In this document: piece by piece, positions 21,476 through 33,700 of the stretch | Numbering within the stretch: the stretch's first letter is position 1 | How the letters are laid out: each line of letters starts with the position of its first letter | Assembly (NCBI GenBank): GCA_928212115.1 | Contig: CAKMRJ010000001.1 | Span: 176,050,560 to 176,114,559 of the forward strand | DNA length: 64,000 nt | Origin: Lactuca virosa | Lineage: Eukaryota > Streptophyta > Magnoliopsida > Asterales > Asteraceae | Reading direction: 5' to 3' | The notes under the pieces: model-generated | Told to the model about the DNA's origin: nothing | The model's database searches: none | The model's input: only the letters and a program-made list of their open reading frames with translations | Position numbers and translations under genes: made by a program

Positions 21476-24416
21476 TGTCACACCCCCAAACCAGACGGCG
21501 GAAACGTCCGGGGGTGGAGGACTTCATTTGTTGTATCACAACACATGCATTATAGTAATTAGAGTACAAACAACCACTGTATTTAAAAAGTATAAATATT
21601 TACATGTGTTTCAACCTTGTATTATGAAACTAAATAGTTGTACAAAAAGAAGAAAATAAGACATAAATAGCTCCATCTTCTCAAAAGCTCGGGGTGTACC
21701 TGCCTACTGGTTCCCTGAGAATACAAGTAATTTGAAAAGAAAGTATCAACATAAAGTTGAGTGAGTGCATAAGTATTTATGTTTTTGAAAGAATGTCTTC
21801 TGTTTCATGAATATGTAACTATTTCCAGAAAACCCTATATTTTCTGTTGTATATGAAAAGTAGTTTAGTTGCATAAAACTGTTCTATTTGTAATCCAATG
21901 TTCTGTATTTGTAATCCTTTAGTAAACTTGTATATGAGAGTATATCTGAATTCATCAACTGTTATTGTAAACTGTAATGTATTACTGTAAACTGTATCTG
22001 GTAAACTAGTACTTTGAAATAGTACATAAGTTTAGTTAACTATACACTAACGTATTGTTAATATCTTTTAATGAGTTATTATAACCATACTAACTAGATG
22101 GCCTGACCCAACGCTATGAGTGCGTTGAAAGTTGATGATAACAATTGTCACTCACAGGCGTGTATGCCTGACTGTAGCTAGCAGTCCGAGTGCGGGGTTG
22201 TCAATCCCAATATAGATCTATACACACATTGTTTCGATCCCCTGCTGGAGACTCTGGTTATAATATCAGGACTTTATTGTATTGTTTAAAATAAATTAAA
22301 CAAACTGTACTACTTGACTCATAAAAGTATATAAACATTACATGTATACTACTTATGAAAACTCAATCATTCTGAAATAAATGATTAATAGTATGTTCTT
22401 GAATTAGTACTCTTAACCTGTATCTGAAAGAATGTATACACTTGGATAGGTTTGAATTAAACCTTTGTTTTTGTAAAACAATGTACTCTAGTATGCTTGA
22501 ATCATGAATCAATGTTCTGTGAATCATAAATTATACCTATTATAATTTATATGTACTCTTTGTATTGATACTTAGTATTAATGAATACAACCCCTTGCTC
22601 AACTTGTTACAAAGGTACTTGAAACTAAATGAATAAACTTTTATACTTGAATACATATACAATATATATAAGTAAAATTTAAATGACACTCGGACAAATA
22701 ACTAATTCTTGTAATCCCACATCCAAACAAGGAAAAGGAACCAACGTGGGTTATCAGTCCTAAATCTTTTAAACCTTATTTATATAAATATATGTATACT
22801 AGTATGATTTTTGGGGAAAAATATAAGTTTATAAAATATTTAAAAGAAGTTTCATATTTTGAAATCCATTTTTGGTGACTTGATGTCTTTTTGAAACAAT
22901 CCCTTAAAACCACTTGATTTGATGATACTGAAATTCATTTCGATAAAATGTTTGAAACCATTTGTTTTGATAACTGTAATCCATTTGAAATTATTTGTTA
23001 TAACACAAATTCTTTGTGTTAGACATGTATCCCCCCCTAAAACAGTAAAAACTATGAAAATGTGGGGGTATGAACTCACCTGTTGTAAGTTATTCAAATG
23101 TAAGATTGGTGTAGGATGCTAAGTCTCAAGTGAAGTCTTGAACACAACGGATCCTATTAACATATAATGATACATATATGGATATAATTAGTGTTTAAAC
23201 AACTAATCATGAAAGGTAACACCCTATTAGACTAGGAAACCGTAGGATTGAAGTACTACAATCACATATGATTGCATACAAAAGGGTGTATGGCCATTCA
23301 AGGGAGTTTACGGCCATGAGTTCACGGCCTCATGAGTTTACGGTCGTAAACTCATGATGATTTGTGTCAAAAGGTGCTTCAAGGTCTTACAATCCACAAG
23401 GAAGTGTTCTACCCCTAAATCTAAGCCTTAGAAAGAAGTTATGGTCCATATGCATCACTAATTAGGGTTTACGGCCAAGGGAGATTGTCTTGGCTGTAAA
23501 CTCTCTTTGATCTTGGATATTGGATGATTTCAAGTAGCATAACTAGTAAGTACTACACATAGGAAGGTACTCAAGAGTTTAGAAGCCTTTAGGGGGTCTA
23601 AGGCCTACAAATGAACCCTTAACAAGGGTTTACGGCCAAGGGAGATTGTCTTGGCCGTAAACTCCTATTGTTCATGAGATTTGGACGTTTTCAAAGTCTA
23701 ATGGTCTTCCAAGAAGTATTCTAGTTCACAAGTTTAGCTCCTAGAAGAGTTTAAGGTCAATATGGCACCAATTTAAGCGTTTACGGCCAAGGGAGATGGT
23801 CTTGGCCGTAAACTCCCTTTGTTCTTGTCAAATGGATGTTTTCTAAGTATTCTTCAAGTATTACAAGTATACAACAAGCTTAGGAGAGAGTACTCACGAT
23901 GTAGAATCTTGAAGGGGTGATTAAGGTCCAAAAAAACTAGTGTGTGTTCTTGGTGAAATGAAGAACACTTGATGATCTAACCAAAAGAAGAGATTTCATG
24001 GATGAATTTATGTGTATTCACTTGATATTTAAGGATATCAACAAATCAAGGGAAGAAACACTTACAATCTTGAAGATCTAAGAGAAAATTCGGATGGTAC
24101 TTGAGAGAGAATGAGTTCTTTGGCTTGAAATGGTAAAAAGTGTTTGAAAATGAATAAGGACCATATATATAGTATGGAGTTTATGGTCACCATGGCCGTA
24201 AACTCATGGTCTCTGGCCGTAAACTCCTCATTTGAGGGTTTATGGCTTGTTTGGTAGGTTACAACTTCAACTACCACTTCCTTTGACTCATTCCTTTGGT
24301 GCACTAGGCTCAGAATGCACAAATAGACTCTAAACAGTGCTAAAAGTTAGCAGAAATAAGTCTGACTTTGATTGAAGTGAATGGTTTGTACAAGATAGAA
24401 ATTTCGGGTTGTTACA
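21476..24416 (-). repeat. 5' LTR of element B, 2941 bp
   Basis: Runs from TGTCACACCCCC to CGGGTTGTTACA. It is the most complete LTR of the A/B/C family and served here as the reference for A and C. It contains a tandem block near 23330-23900 with three strong hairpins. It joins gag sequence of element C at 24417, showing that B inserted there. No coding sequence. Confidence 0.85.
23467..23813. repeat. Three hairpins in B's LTR
   Basis: Arms GTTTACGGCCAAG and CTTGGCCGTAAAC, 13 bp each with a 9-base loop, at 23467-23501 (one mismatch), 23628-23662 and 23779-23813. They are spaced 161 and 151 bp apart in a diverged tandem repeat. The second and third stems are perfect. Confidence 0.92.
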
Positions 24417-24583
24417 GCTCCCGACCCACTAGCACCAGGAGTATTGATATGAGACATGGCAGTCGCTACAGCCGCCGTGACTACCGCTTGGACCATAACA
24501 GCGTCGAACTGAGGAGGTGGTGCCGGAGGTGGCGCCGGTGCTTCATTAACAGTGTTACGTCTTGGATTTCTACAAGGAGGCAT
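24417..24583 (-). pseudogene. Gypsy gag of element C, N-terminal fragment
   Basis: ATG 24583 begins MPPCRNPRRNTVNEAP, close to gag of B and A. It includes the proline-rich start and the QFDAVMVQAVVTAAV helix. It stops at 24417, where B's LTR begins; the few residues beyond are LTR. Confidence 0.88.
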
Positions 24584-25001
24584 CTTTTTCTATAAAAGTC
24601 AAAAAAATTACAAAGATGGTAAGATATCAAGAGTGAATATGAATTTTGATATCTCTGAACTAAAACATATAGTTCAACATGAATCTTGTAATGAATTGGA
24701 AATAGAAGTCTACGACAAGTACAACTTGTAACAGAATGATATGAAATTGAATGGTTATTTTTCAAAGAGTATGAAAATGAATGTCGATTAAATTAGTATA
24801 TCGAATACATAAAGTCTGGAAAACTTGACCCTAAACAGGTCTACAATATACTAAATTCTGGGAAAAACATCGACATCATACTGACCTACTGAAAATGAAA
24901 TTTTCGTGGTCGTTCTGAAAAGCATGAAAAATAATGCTAAAACCTATCCATAGACTTAAAATATAACCAAAAGAGTGAACTGGAAACGAGTAGAGCATCT
25001 C

Positions 25002-25186
25002 CTACTGGCGACGGGTATCACTTGGATGAAACCTCAACTCAGCTAGTTGACGCTCCACAGCAAGTAGATGTCTTTCATATACTGTCAGACGTGCTCGAAG
25101 CTCTATGACTTCAGCTCGAGTTACAACTAACTCTTGCAGTAGGGCTTCATTATCTCTCATTGCTCTCTCGCGAGCATCTTCAAGAC
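25002..25186 (-). pseudogene. Upstream ORF of element C, C-terminal fragment
   Basis: The open frame ERAMRDNEALLQELVVTRAE, then VIELRARLTVYERHLLA, ending RFHPSDTRRQ matches the same ORF in A and B. A high density of Glu, Arg and Leu with heptad-like spacing suggests a coiled coil. The first residues printed before it (MYSDYYN) are LTR-derived. Confidence 0.8.
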
Positions 25187-26302
25187 ATGCATTATAGTAA
25201 TCAGAGTACAAACAACCACTGTATTTAAAAAGTATAAGTATTTACATGTGTTTCATCATAGTATACTAAAACCAAATAGTTATACAAAAGAAGAAGATAA
25301 GACATAAATAGCTCCATCTTCTCAAAAGCTCGGGGAGTACTTGTCTACTGGTTCCCTGAGAATACAAGTAATTTGAAAAGAGAGTATCAACATAAAGTTG
25401 AGTGAGTGCATAAGTATTTATGTTTGAAAGAATGTTTTCTGTTTCTTGAATATGTAAATTGTTATAGAAAATCCTATATTTTCTGCTGTATATGAAAAGT
25501 AGTTTTAGTTACATCAAACTCTTCTATTTGTAAACCAATGTTCTGTATTTGTAATCCTTTTGTAAACTTGTATCTGAGAGTGTGTCTGATTTCATCAACT
25601 GTTATTGTAATCTGTAATGTAATACTGTAAACTGTATCTTGTAAACTAGTACTTTGAAAATGTACTTAGGTTTAGTTAATTATACACTAACGTATTGTTA
25701 ATATCTTTATATGAGTTATTATAACTATACTGACTTGATGGCCTGACCCAACGCTATGAATGCGCTGAAAACTGTTGATAACAATTTGTCACTCACAGGC
25801 GTGTATGCCTGACTGTAGCAAGCAGTCCGAGTGCGGGGTTGTCAATCCCAATATAGATCTATACACACATTGTTTCGATCCCCGACTGGAGATTCTGGTT
25901 ATAGTGTCAGGACTTTACTATATTGTTTAAATGAATTAAATAACCTGTACTACTTGACTCATAAAAGCATATAAACGTTACATGTATAATAGTTATGCAA
26001 AACCCAATCATTCTGGAATAAATGACTGACTGTATATTCTTGAATTGGTATGCTTAACAAGTATTTTGAAAGATGTATACTCTTGATTAGTTTTGAATCA
26101 ACCATTTGTTTTTGTAAAGCAATGTACTTTAGTATACTTGAATCGTGAATTAATGTTCTGTGAATTCATAAATTATACCTATTATAATTTATATGTACTT
26201 TCTGAACTGATACTGAGTATTTATGAATGCAACCCCTTGCTCAACATGTTACAAAGGGTAATTGAAAACTTAATGAACTAACTTTTATACATGTATACAT
26301 AT

Positions 26303-26384
<82 letters not shown>

Positions 26385-26413
26385 ATATATATATATTATA
26401 TATATATATATAA
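26303..26413. repeat. (AT)n microsatellite in C LTR
   Basis: About 105 bp of nearly pure AT repeat with one CTAT break near 26382. Confidence 0.93.
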
Positions 26414-27594
26414 GTAAACTTTAAACGACACTCGGACAAATAACTGATACTTATAATCCCACATCCAAACAAGGAAAAGGAACCAAAGTGGGTTATCAGT
26501 CCTAAGCCTTTTAAATTTTATTTATATAAATATATTTATACAAGTATGATTTCTGGGAGAAATATAAGTTTATAAAAAACATTTAAAAGAAGTTTAATGT
26601 TTTGAAATATATTTTGGTGACTTGATGTCATTTTGAAACAATCATTGAAAAACCATTTGAATTGATGATAACTGAAATCCATTTTGATAAGATATTTGAA
26701 ACCACTTGTTTATAACACAAAATCTTTGTGTTAGACTTGTATTCCCCCCCCCCCCCTTAAAACAGTAAAAACTATGAAAATACAAGGGGTTTGAACTCAC
26801 CTGTAGTAAGTTATTGAAATGTAAGATCGGTGTAGGATGCTAAGTGTCAAGTGAAGTCTTGAGCACAAACGGATCCTAATAGATATAATGACACATATAT
26901 GAACAGAATTAGTGGTTATACAACTAATTATGCTAAGAAACCACCTTAGGAACTAGGAATCACTTAGATTGAAGTGTATCAATCACATGTGATTGCATTA
27001 AAGGGGTTTATGGTCACTTAAGGGAGTGTATGGTCTTGATGTATACGGTCCTTGATGTTTAGGACCATGATGTGTACAGCTATGGAGTGTACGACCGTAC
27101 ACTCATGGGAAAACATGCAAAAATGGGTGTTTGATACTTGGGGAAACTAGTGTGACAATTTCACAACAAGAGGATGGACAAAACTATCATTTTGGAAGGT
27201 TTTGAGGTGTGTACGGCCACACCAAGTGTGTACGGCCGTACACGCTTGATGATCTTGAGTCAGATGACGTTTTAAGGCTTTGAATCAAGTGTTTAACATG
27301 TCTAACTAGATGAAAGAAGGAATACTCACACTTTTGAGGGCTTCAAAGGAGTTCAAGAGTCAAGAACAAGTGTGTGTTCTTGGTGTTCTTGGTGAAAGAT
27401 GAAGATCTAACCAAAGATGAAATTCGTAGAATGAAAACATGGATTCTTCACTAGTTAAAAGCAATGAAGCAACTAATCAAGGTAGAAAACACTTACATCT
27501 TTGAAGATCTAAGTGAGAAACTGGATGATAGTTGAGAGAGAATCCGAATTCTTGAGGTGAAAGTGTGAAAAATGAGAGAGAATGAAGGGAAAAC

Positions 27595-27599
27595 ATATA

Positions 27600-27642
<43 letters not shown>
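27595..27642. repeat. (AT)n microsatellite in C LTR
   Basis: About 45 bp of AT repeat next to a TGTACGGCCGTACG palindrome. It lies about 210 bp from the LTR start and may cover the promoter region. Confidence 0.85.
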
Positions 27643-27647
<5 letters not shown>

Positions 27648-27850
27648 GGCCGTACGCTCCTCTAAATGAAGTGTTTGGCCTGAATACAATACGATAAACT
27701 TAAGTTAAGTCATCCCTAAACCCAAACCTTGAATGTACTAGACTTAGAACACTCAAACAGACCCTGAACAATGCTAAAAGATAGCAGAAACGAGTCTGAC
27801 TGTGATTGAATTTGAAAGACTGTACATGATAGAAATGTCGGGTTGTCACA

Positions 27851-29007
27851 CCGTTTATGTGGAGCAACCACCTGGCTTTATAAATGAAAAATATCCCAAC
27901 CATTGTTATATTCTTGACAAAGCGGTTTACGTTCTAAAGCAAGCTCCAAGAGCCTGGTATGAAACACTAACTTGTTTTCTTAAAATGTCCAAATTCAAGC
28001 AAGGTTCGGTTGACCCAACCTTCTTTCGGAAGAAAGAGGGTGACCACTTGATGATCGTACCAATTTATGTTGATGACATCATCTTCGGATCTACTAATCC
28101 CAGCCTAACAGCTGAGTTCTGAAAACTGATGGAAACTAAATTTGAGATGAGCTCAATGGGTCCAATTAACTTTTTTCTTGGATTAATCATTAGACAGGGA
28201 CCGAAAGGAATTTTCATCAATCAGGAGGCTTACACGAAAACTCTACTCGCTAAATTTAGAAGGCTGGGAGACTCAAAGATGAAGGTTCCAATGGCATTTG
28301 GAGCGAAACTAACTCCTTCGTTGGATAAACCAGCTGCTGATATGACCCTTTATCGTCAGATGATTGGTTCACTCATGTATCTAACAGCTAGTAGACCAGA
28401 TATTATGTTTTCAGTTTGTTATTGTGCTAGGTTCCAAGGCAACCCACGCGAACCACATATAGTGGCTGTCAAGAATATCTTCCGGTATCTAAAACAAACG
28501 CCATCTCTTGGAATTTGGTATCCTGCGAACTCAGGATTCTTCGTACGAGCATTTTCAGATGCTGATTTAGGCGGTTGCGGTTTAGATAGAAAAAGCACAA
28601 CTGTTGGATGCCAATTTCTCGATGGCAAGCTGGTAAGTTGGCAATCAAAGAAAAAAACATGCATTTCGTTGTCAACAGCTGAGTATGAATATATAGCTGC
28701 AACTTCGTGCACATCTCAAGTCATTTGGATTCAAAGCGAACTTCGCGACTATGGTTTGAATATGAAAAGAATTCCTCTCTATTGTGACTTCGAAAGTGCC
28801 ATTCGCATATGTCACAACCCAGTGCAACACTCAAAGATGAAACACATATCAATGAGGTATCACTTTATCAAGGATCATGTGGAAGATGGCAATGTCGAGA
28901 TTCATTTCGTAAGATCCGCTGATCAATTGGCTGACATATTCACCAAGGCCCTTCGTGAAACAACATTTAACAGAATCCTTCAAGGGCTGGGAAATGATGG
29001 AAGCTGA
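27851..29007 (+). pseudogene. Copia pol of G: RT C-terminal half and RNase H
   Basis: Begins inside the VYVEQPPGF motif right after C's LTR. Polymerase motif YVDD at 28066-28077. In-frame TGA at 28120-28122. The connection region SLMYLTASRPDIMFSVCYCA follows, then RNase H with FSDADLGGCGLDRKS, WQSKKKTCISLSTAEYEY, YCDFESAIRICHNPV and ADIFTKAL. The stop at 29007 is near the usual end. Residues before 27851 in the same frame are LTR read-through. Confidence 0.92.
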
Positions 29008-30639
29008 TTCAGTACCAAAACCACTATCACATTCATAAAATCTTCACTGCGAATCGGTGCGAGCGTTCGCAGGCTTTCGCAGTCAACTGTTCATTAACGG
29101 TCTATTTTATCGATGCGAATCAATGCGAACGTTCACAATAGTTCGCAGGGCACTGTTCATTCGTGGTTTGGTATTTCATATATCCCTTTGTACATTTTGT
29201 ATATCATTGCTTATCTTTATTTTCAAATTGCTTATATTTTCTTTATTTTTATTTTTAACTTAATTTATTTTTTTAATTTTTATTTATTTTCATTTTATTT
29301 TCAGAAAATCTCCTTTTAACTTGTGTTAATTTTCTCAAAATCACAAAAATATTTTTACTTTGTGTTAATTTTCTTTGCACACCAAGATCATAAACGAAGA
29401 TGTTCACAAGATCTATCTACTCGTGTGATGGGGCATGTATAAATCTTGTTACTTATGAATTAGCTAAGTGTCCCTAGAAGCATGCTGCTGCATATTGACC
29501 TAAGCCTCAACGACTCGACTGTGAAGCCTTACTGAGTTGATACCACCAATCAATTCTTCCCAATCAGGCTGCGAATTCACATTAGTCATGAGCTACCTTA
29601 CTCTTTTCACATTAATTTAAGAGTTATCTGCATGGTCACATTCGCATTGCAGAGGTACTTTCGCTCTCTTGTAACCATCTACTCTCTTCTCCATCACTTT
29701 TGCATCCATTATTGTAACCCTTGAGACTCTTAGAAATTACCACTGAGGTTTATGGTTATACAAACATCTGTGTTAATGATCTTAGTTTCGTTCTACCACG
29801 AACTGAGTGAAACCCAAAATTCAACACCTTAAATGAATTGACGGTGAACAATCAAACGTTCTAGTTTTCACCCAAGTATTAACGAAACCACTTTCGTGGG
29901 AGGTACCATGAAATCTTTTTTTAACTTTCGAGCGATCTTTATGAAATTGTCTAACACCAAAAAGTTTCTACCCAAAAGATCCAGTTTATCTTTTTGTGAG
30001 ATTTCAATATTGTTCCAAGTCACTGAAAATAAATTCCAAACCTACTCGTTCAACTGACTTCACTGGTCACACGAGTACCTTTTCCAACTTTTGCACTTAT
30101 GTCAAGTTCGTAGTTTGGTTGAAGGATGAACCACCTTTATAAGCCTTATTCAAAAGATGCCTTTCAGTGTTTCTCATCAAACATCTGATCGTATTCAACA
30201 GGAAACCACACAGACACTTCTTAGTCTCTCTTGACTATGAAGAAAGAGATCTTTGCCTGGGATCAATAGTTTTATGTCTCCTGTAAGACATCACAACATC
30301 CCACAGATAAACTTTGTTTTATTTCTTTTTCTTTGTCACTCTTGCACGAAGATCCTAGTGATTTTCAAAAGTCTGGTTCCTGGTTACAATTAGCTTTCAG
30401 GTTCGCAGTTGTATGTATTCAACGTAATTTCCTTACTGCGAAAGAAGATGCGCTGACGCGGCGAATTTTAAAAAAAGATAAGCATTCAAACGGACGCGTG
30501 CAAAGTTGAACGGACAGCTATTCATACGCCGCGTGACGCATGCCTCTGACTTATCACAGCTGTCAAATCATGCTTTTTCAGGCGACGATTCAGTATTCGA
30601 GATACTCTCTCTCCGACGTTCTCTCACCAAATCACATCG
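29008..30639 (+). other. Non-coding block between pol and additional ORF (G)
   Basis: No ORF of note. It contains a T-rich stretch (about 29160-29380) with a short tandem repeat, then a segment that matches J's block at several anchors in the same order. These include TCCCTAGAAGCATGCTGC (29471 against 53694), a CTTCCCAATCAGGCT-type motif (29556 against 53788), CTACCTTACTCTT, TGTGTTAATGATCT and GAATTGACGG. The word TGCGAA or TTCGCA recurs throughout. Confidence 0.75.
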
Positions 30640-30649
30640 TATAAAAAGG
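30640..30649 (+). promoter_or_regulatory. TATA box 111 bp before the G additional ORF
   Basis: TATAAAAAGG after a C/T-rich stretch (CTCTCTCTCCGACG). Equivalent boxes precede the same ORF in J (54917) and H (41706). The distance to the ATG would give a 5' UTR of about 80 nt if transcription starts about 30 bp downstream. A promoter role is inferred from position and conservation. Confidence 0.6.
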
Positions 30650-30750
30650 TTTTGACGGTTCCTTATTTCATTACCACTCTTAAAATCTCTCATCGATTTC
30701 TGGCGATTACAAAGCTCCCCACTGTTCATCTTCTTGTTCAAGCTTCATCA

Positions 30751-33700
30751 ATGGCGGCTTCATCTGAGAATATGTCTGTTCAAGATCAAACTGCTCATTC
30801 AACTCTTCTGGCAGTTAAGCAACATCAAAACCTCATCATCGATCTGGATCCGGTTAGATATGATCCCTTCCTATTGCCTCTTATTGAGTGCTATAAGTAC
30901 TCTCCTCTTACCATTGCTTTGACTCAAGTTGAGAATGTTCCTCTCTCGATTCTCTCTAAAGCATACACTACAACCAACTATGTCAAGGAAGAGCAACAGA
31001 TTTATTTCTACATCCATAATCACACAACCTCGATTTTCAAGACCCGTTTCTGCAATCTGTTAGGGCTCCCACAATCCGAAAACATGATCAACCCAGAAAC
31101 CATCCCCAACGCAGCCATCTTGGAAATGTTTTATCAAATGGGGTGCAAGGAATCTCTCACTGTTGTATCCAAGTTCAAGAAACCCAATCTTCCACCTACA
31201 TGGAACGCTCTTTTCACCATCTTGTTCTAAGCTTTTCTGAAATGCTCACTAGCAACGACTGTGCGAGCAAACTCTTCATGGGTCTGATGTATGGCCTATA
31301 TACCGATGAAAATGTTGACTATGGTTCTATCCTCTGAGCTCAATTTATCCAGAGCACTCACTCTGTTACTCGTCATAGTGAGATCTCATGTGCGAGATTT
31401 TGGTCCATTGTTGTTAATAGGGCAATTCAACATCTCAAAATTATAGTGATGACTGATGCACTGATGGCTTCCATTGCGACACTCCATACTACAGGTATCA
31501 TTATGGCGGATAGGTCAAAGTTTTCTTTCATTGGCTCGATTCCGGAAGCGATGTTTCGTGATGTTCCTCCCTCCAGTAAAATTCTAGAAGGTTATCGCAC
31601 TATTACTCCTTCAGGACCTCGTCCTTTAACTGATGAATTTCAAGAGATTTTGGCTGAGGCAGATAAAGCCAAGAAAGGGGGCAGAGGGTCAAAGAAAGCT
31701 ACCAAGAAAGACTCTGCGAAAGAAGGAACTTCTGAGGCTGTGAAACCTCCAACTAAAAAGCGAAATACTCATTCTACCTCTACTGCTGCACCAAAGCGAA
31801 GGAAGCAACCCGCTAGAAGGCAAAAATCTCCCACTCCTACTCCATCTCAGAGTGAAGGAGAAGATTATGATTCTAAAATTGAGTCAGAGATTCGCATTGA
31901 GGAGAATCCCCCTGTTCGTACTGAAGAAGATGCGCCCATTCACACTGAAGAACAAGAACACGTTCACAATGCGGAAGAAGAACAAGTTCACACCGCATCA
32001 CCTGTTCGCACTGAGGCCTCGTCTCCGAATCGTGAGATAACTCCACCACTTAATGATTTTGTTCCTTCTCCACCTTCCTCACTAAAAAGGACTACTTCTA
32101 TACCAATCACCATTGAACCTCTTCCACCACCAGTATCGTCTCAACCACCCATAACTATTCCAGTATCAATCCCTGTTTTCACAGATTCCACTGTTCTGCC
32201 TCAAACCTCTACTTCACCTGTAAGTTCAGTCAATGTATCTGATACGGGGGCTAACACTTCAGGTTTTTCAACCCATGTTACACCACCTATCTCTCCCATT
32301 CGCACAGATGACCCGGATATGATTTTCGGATATGATGAAGATGATGATTTGGAAGGATTCACTTACAGTCCTTTTCAAATAAGGATTGACAGTGAAGATG
32401 ATGTCTCTACTACGAAAGGGGAACACAAATCTCTTCATGAGAAGATTGACCAGCTGCTTCTCGCATCCAATCTTTCCACTTCCGAGGCTTTCTCCAAAGC
32501 CGCGGTTGAGTCAATTCTTGAGCGAGTCACAAAGGAACATACTGCTAACACTTCCACTTTGTCCAAGGCAGTTTCTGACTCTGCTGATGTCTGCAAGGCT
32601 ATGACCGAAAAAGTCAATAAACTAATTGTTGACACAAGGGAATTCATGGAAGACTACAAGGACACCTACAACGCAACCACCACAACTACGAGAAAGGCTA
32701 TTCAGAATGTTGGTACCATGTTCCAAGCAGAAAAGACGAACTTTTCTGAACTTCGCAAGGTGTTCCAGTCTGATCATGAAGCATTCTAGTCTTCTATCAC
32801 TGCGAAAATCACAAAGCTTCAAGAGGTTCTGGCGACAGAGAACAAGATCATGGATGCTCTCACAGTCAAGGAGGAAAAGTGTAAAGTGTTGGAAACCAAG
32901 CTTCACTACAATAAAAAGGAGGTCGATGATTTGCTAGAAGAGAAAGCAGTCATGAGAAGTTGTATCTCTAACGTTAATGGACTGCTTTCTGATATCATTG
33001 AGACCCGTGATCCTATGATCTCCATCATAGTAAGGAAGCATTTGGCTGAAAAGCTAAGACCGGTGTTCGCTATGTTACACCGTTTGGAGGGTGTTTCAAC
33101 GCCGATGTCTTTTCCGATACAAGGGGGATAAGGTAGCTCCAAAGTTCAAACGGATGAAAACCCCAAAGATTCAACTAAACCTCCTATCATCAAGCAAGAA
33201 CCAAAGAACAAAGAAAAGTTATTCAACGATGAACCCATTATTGATGATAGTGATGAAGAAGAGCCTGATGAAGCTGAGCTCAAAAGGCGGAAGGCTTGCG
33301 AGGCATAGATAGACGAAAATGCCCACATTTTTGAAAGAGGCAGAGGAGAAAGAAAGAGCTGAAAAGGAAGCTCAAGCTACTCTTAAAAGCAAAATGTTAT
33401 TATTTCCTAAGTGGACCCTGAAGCGCATTCAAAACCAAGCCGTGGATATGCCAAGCCAATATTGGTTGGATCCAATTGCTTCCTTTGATGCCCAAAATAC
33501 ACAGGATTCGCAAATAGACCTTCCTATCACACCAAAGGCGTTCAGGTTTCGTGCCTTTGTAAAGGTTGCTAATGTACCTTTCTCAGACAGCAGTGCGGAT
33601 CAACTGCTGTTTGCCTTCTACTTGAAGCACATGAAGCCCCAGTTCGAGACTTGGAGTGCGAGCAAGATTGTTGCTGTGAAGGTTACTGGGCCAATCGAGA

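Larger units (their letters stand above)
6665..24416 (-). mobile_element. Ty3/gypsy element B, interrupted by a CACTA transposon
   Basis: Same family as A. Its parts are the 5' LTR 24416-21476, primer-binding site 21471-21461, leader (21460-21440 continued at 9464-8751), upstream ORF 8750-8139, and gag 7724-6665. Removing 9468-21436 and one TAT duplication rejoins a leader that matches A's leader. Gag is cut at 6665 by A's LTR end, so the rest of B should lie beyond the left side of A, outside this window. B's own right end (24416) cuts into gag of element C. Confidence 0.82.
24417..27850 (-). mobile_element. Ty3/gypsy element C, truncated
   Basis: Third copy of the A/B family, minus strand. 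It has a 5' LTR (27850 to 25187), the C-terminal third of the upstream ORF (25186-25002), the 418-nt spacer and the first 56 codons of gag (24583-24417). The LTR lacks its last roughly 65 bp; the primer-binding site, leader and first two thirds of the upstream ORF were lost in the same deletion, whose junction shares a few bases (GAC/ATGC). Gag is cut by B. The right end at 27850 interrupts reverse transcriptase of copia element G. Confidence 0.82.
25187..27850 (-). repeat. 5' LTR of element C
   Basis: Aligns with B's LTR over most of its length (25190 onward matches 21543 onward). It contains a long AT microsatellite and, near 27050-27260, palindromes such as GTGTACGGCCGTACAC at the position of the B hairpins. 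Confidence 0.85.

Noticed and set aside
22852..23122. Short ORFs on both strands in B's LTR
   Set aside because: Inside a non-coding LTR, not kept open in the matching part of C's LTR (26580-26800).
26303..26413. AT tract as a promoter or matrix-attachment site
   Set aside because: A pure microsatellite; nothing beyond composition supports a function.
28419..28714. Minus-strand ORFs over copia RNase H
   Set aside because: Shadows of the plus-strand pol frame, which has all the motifs.
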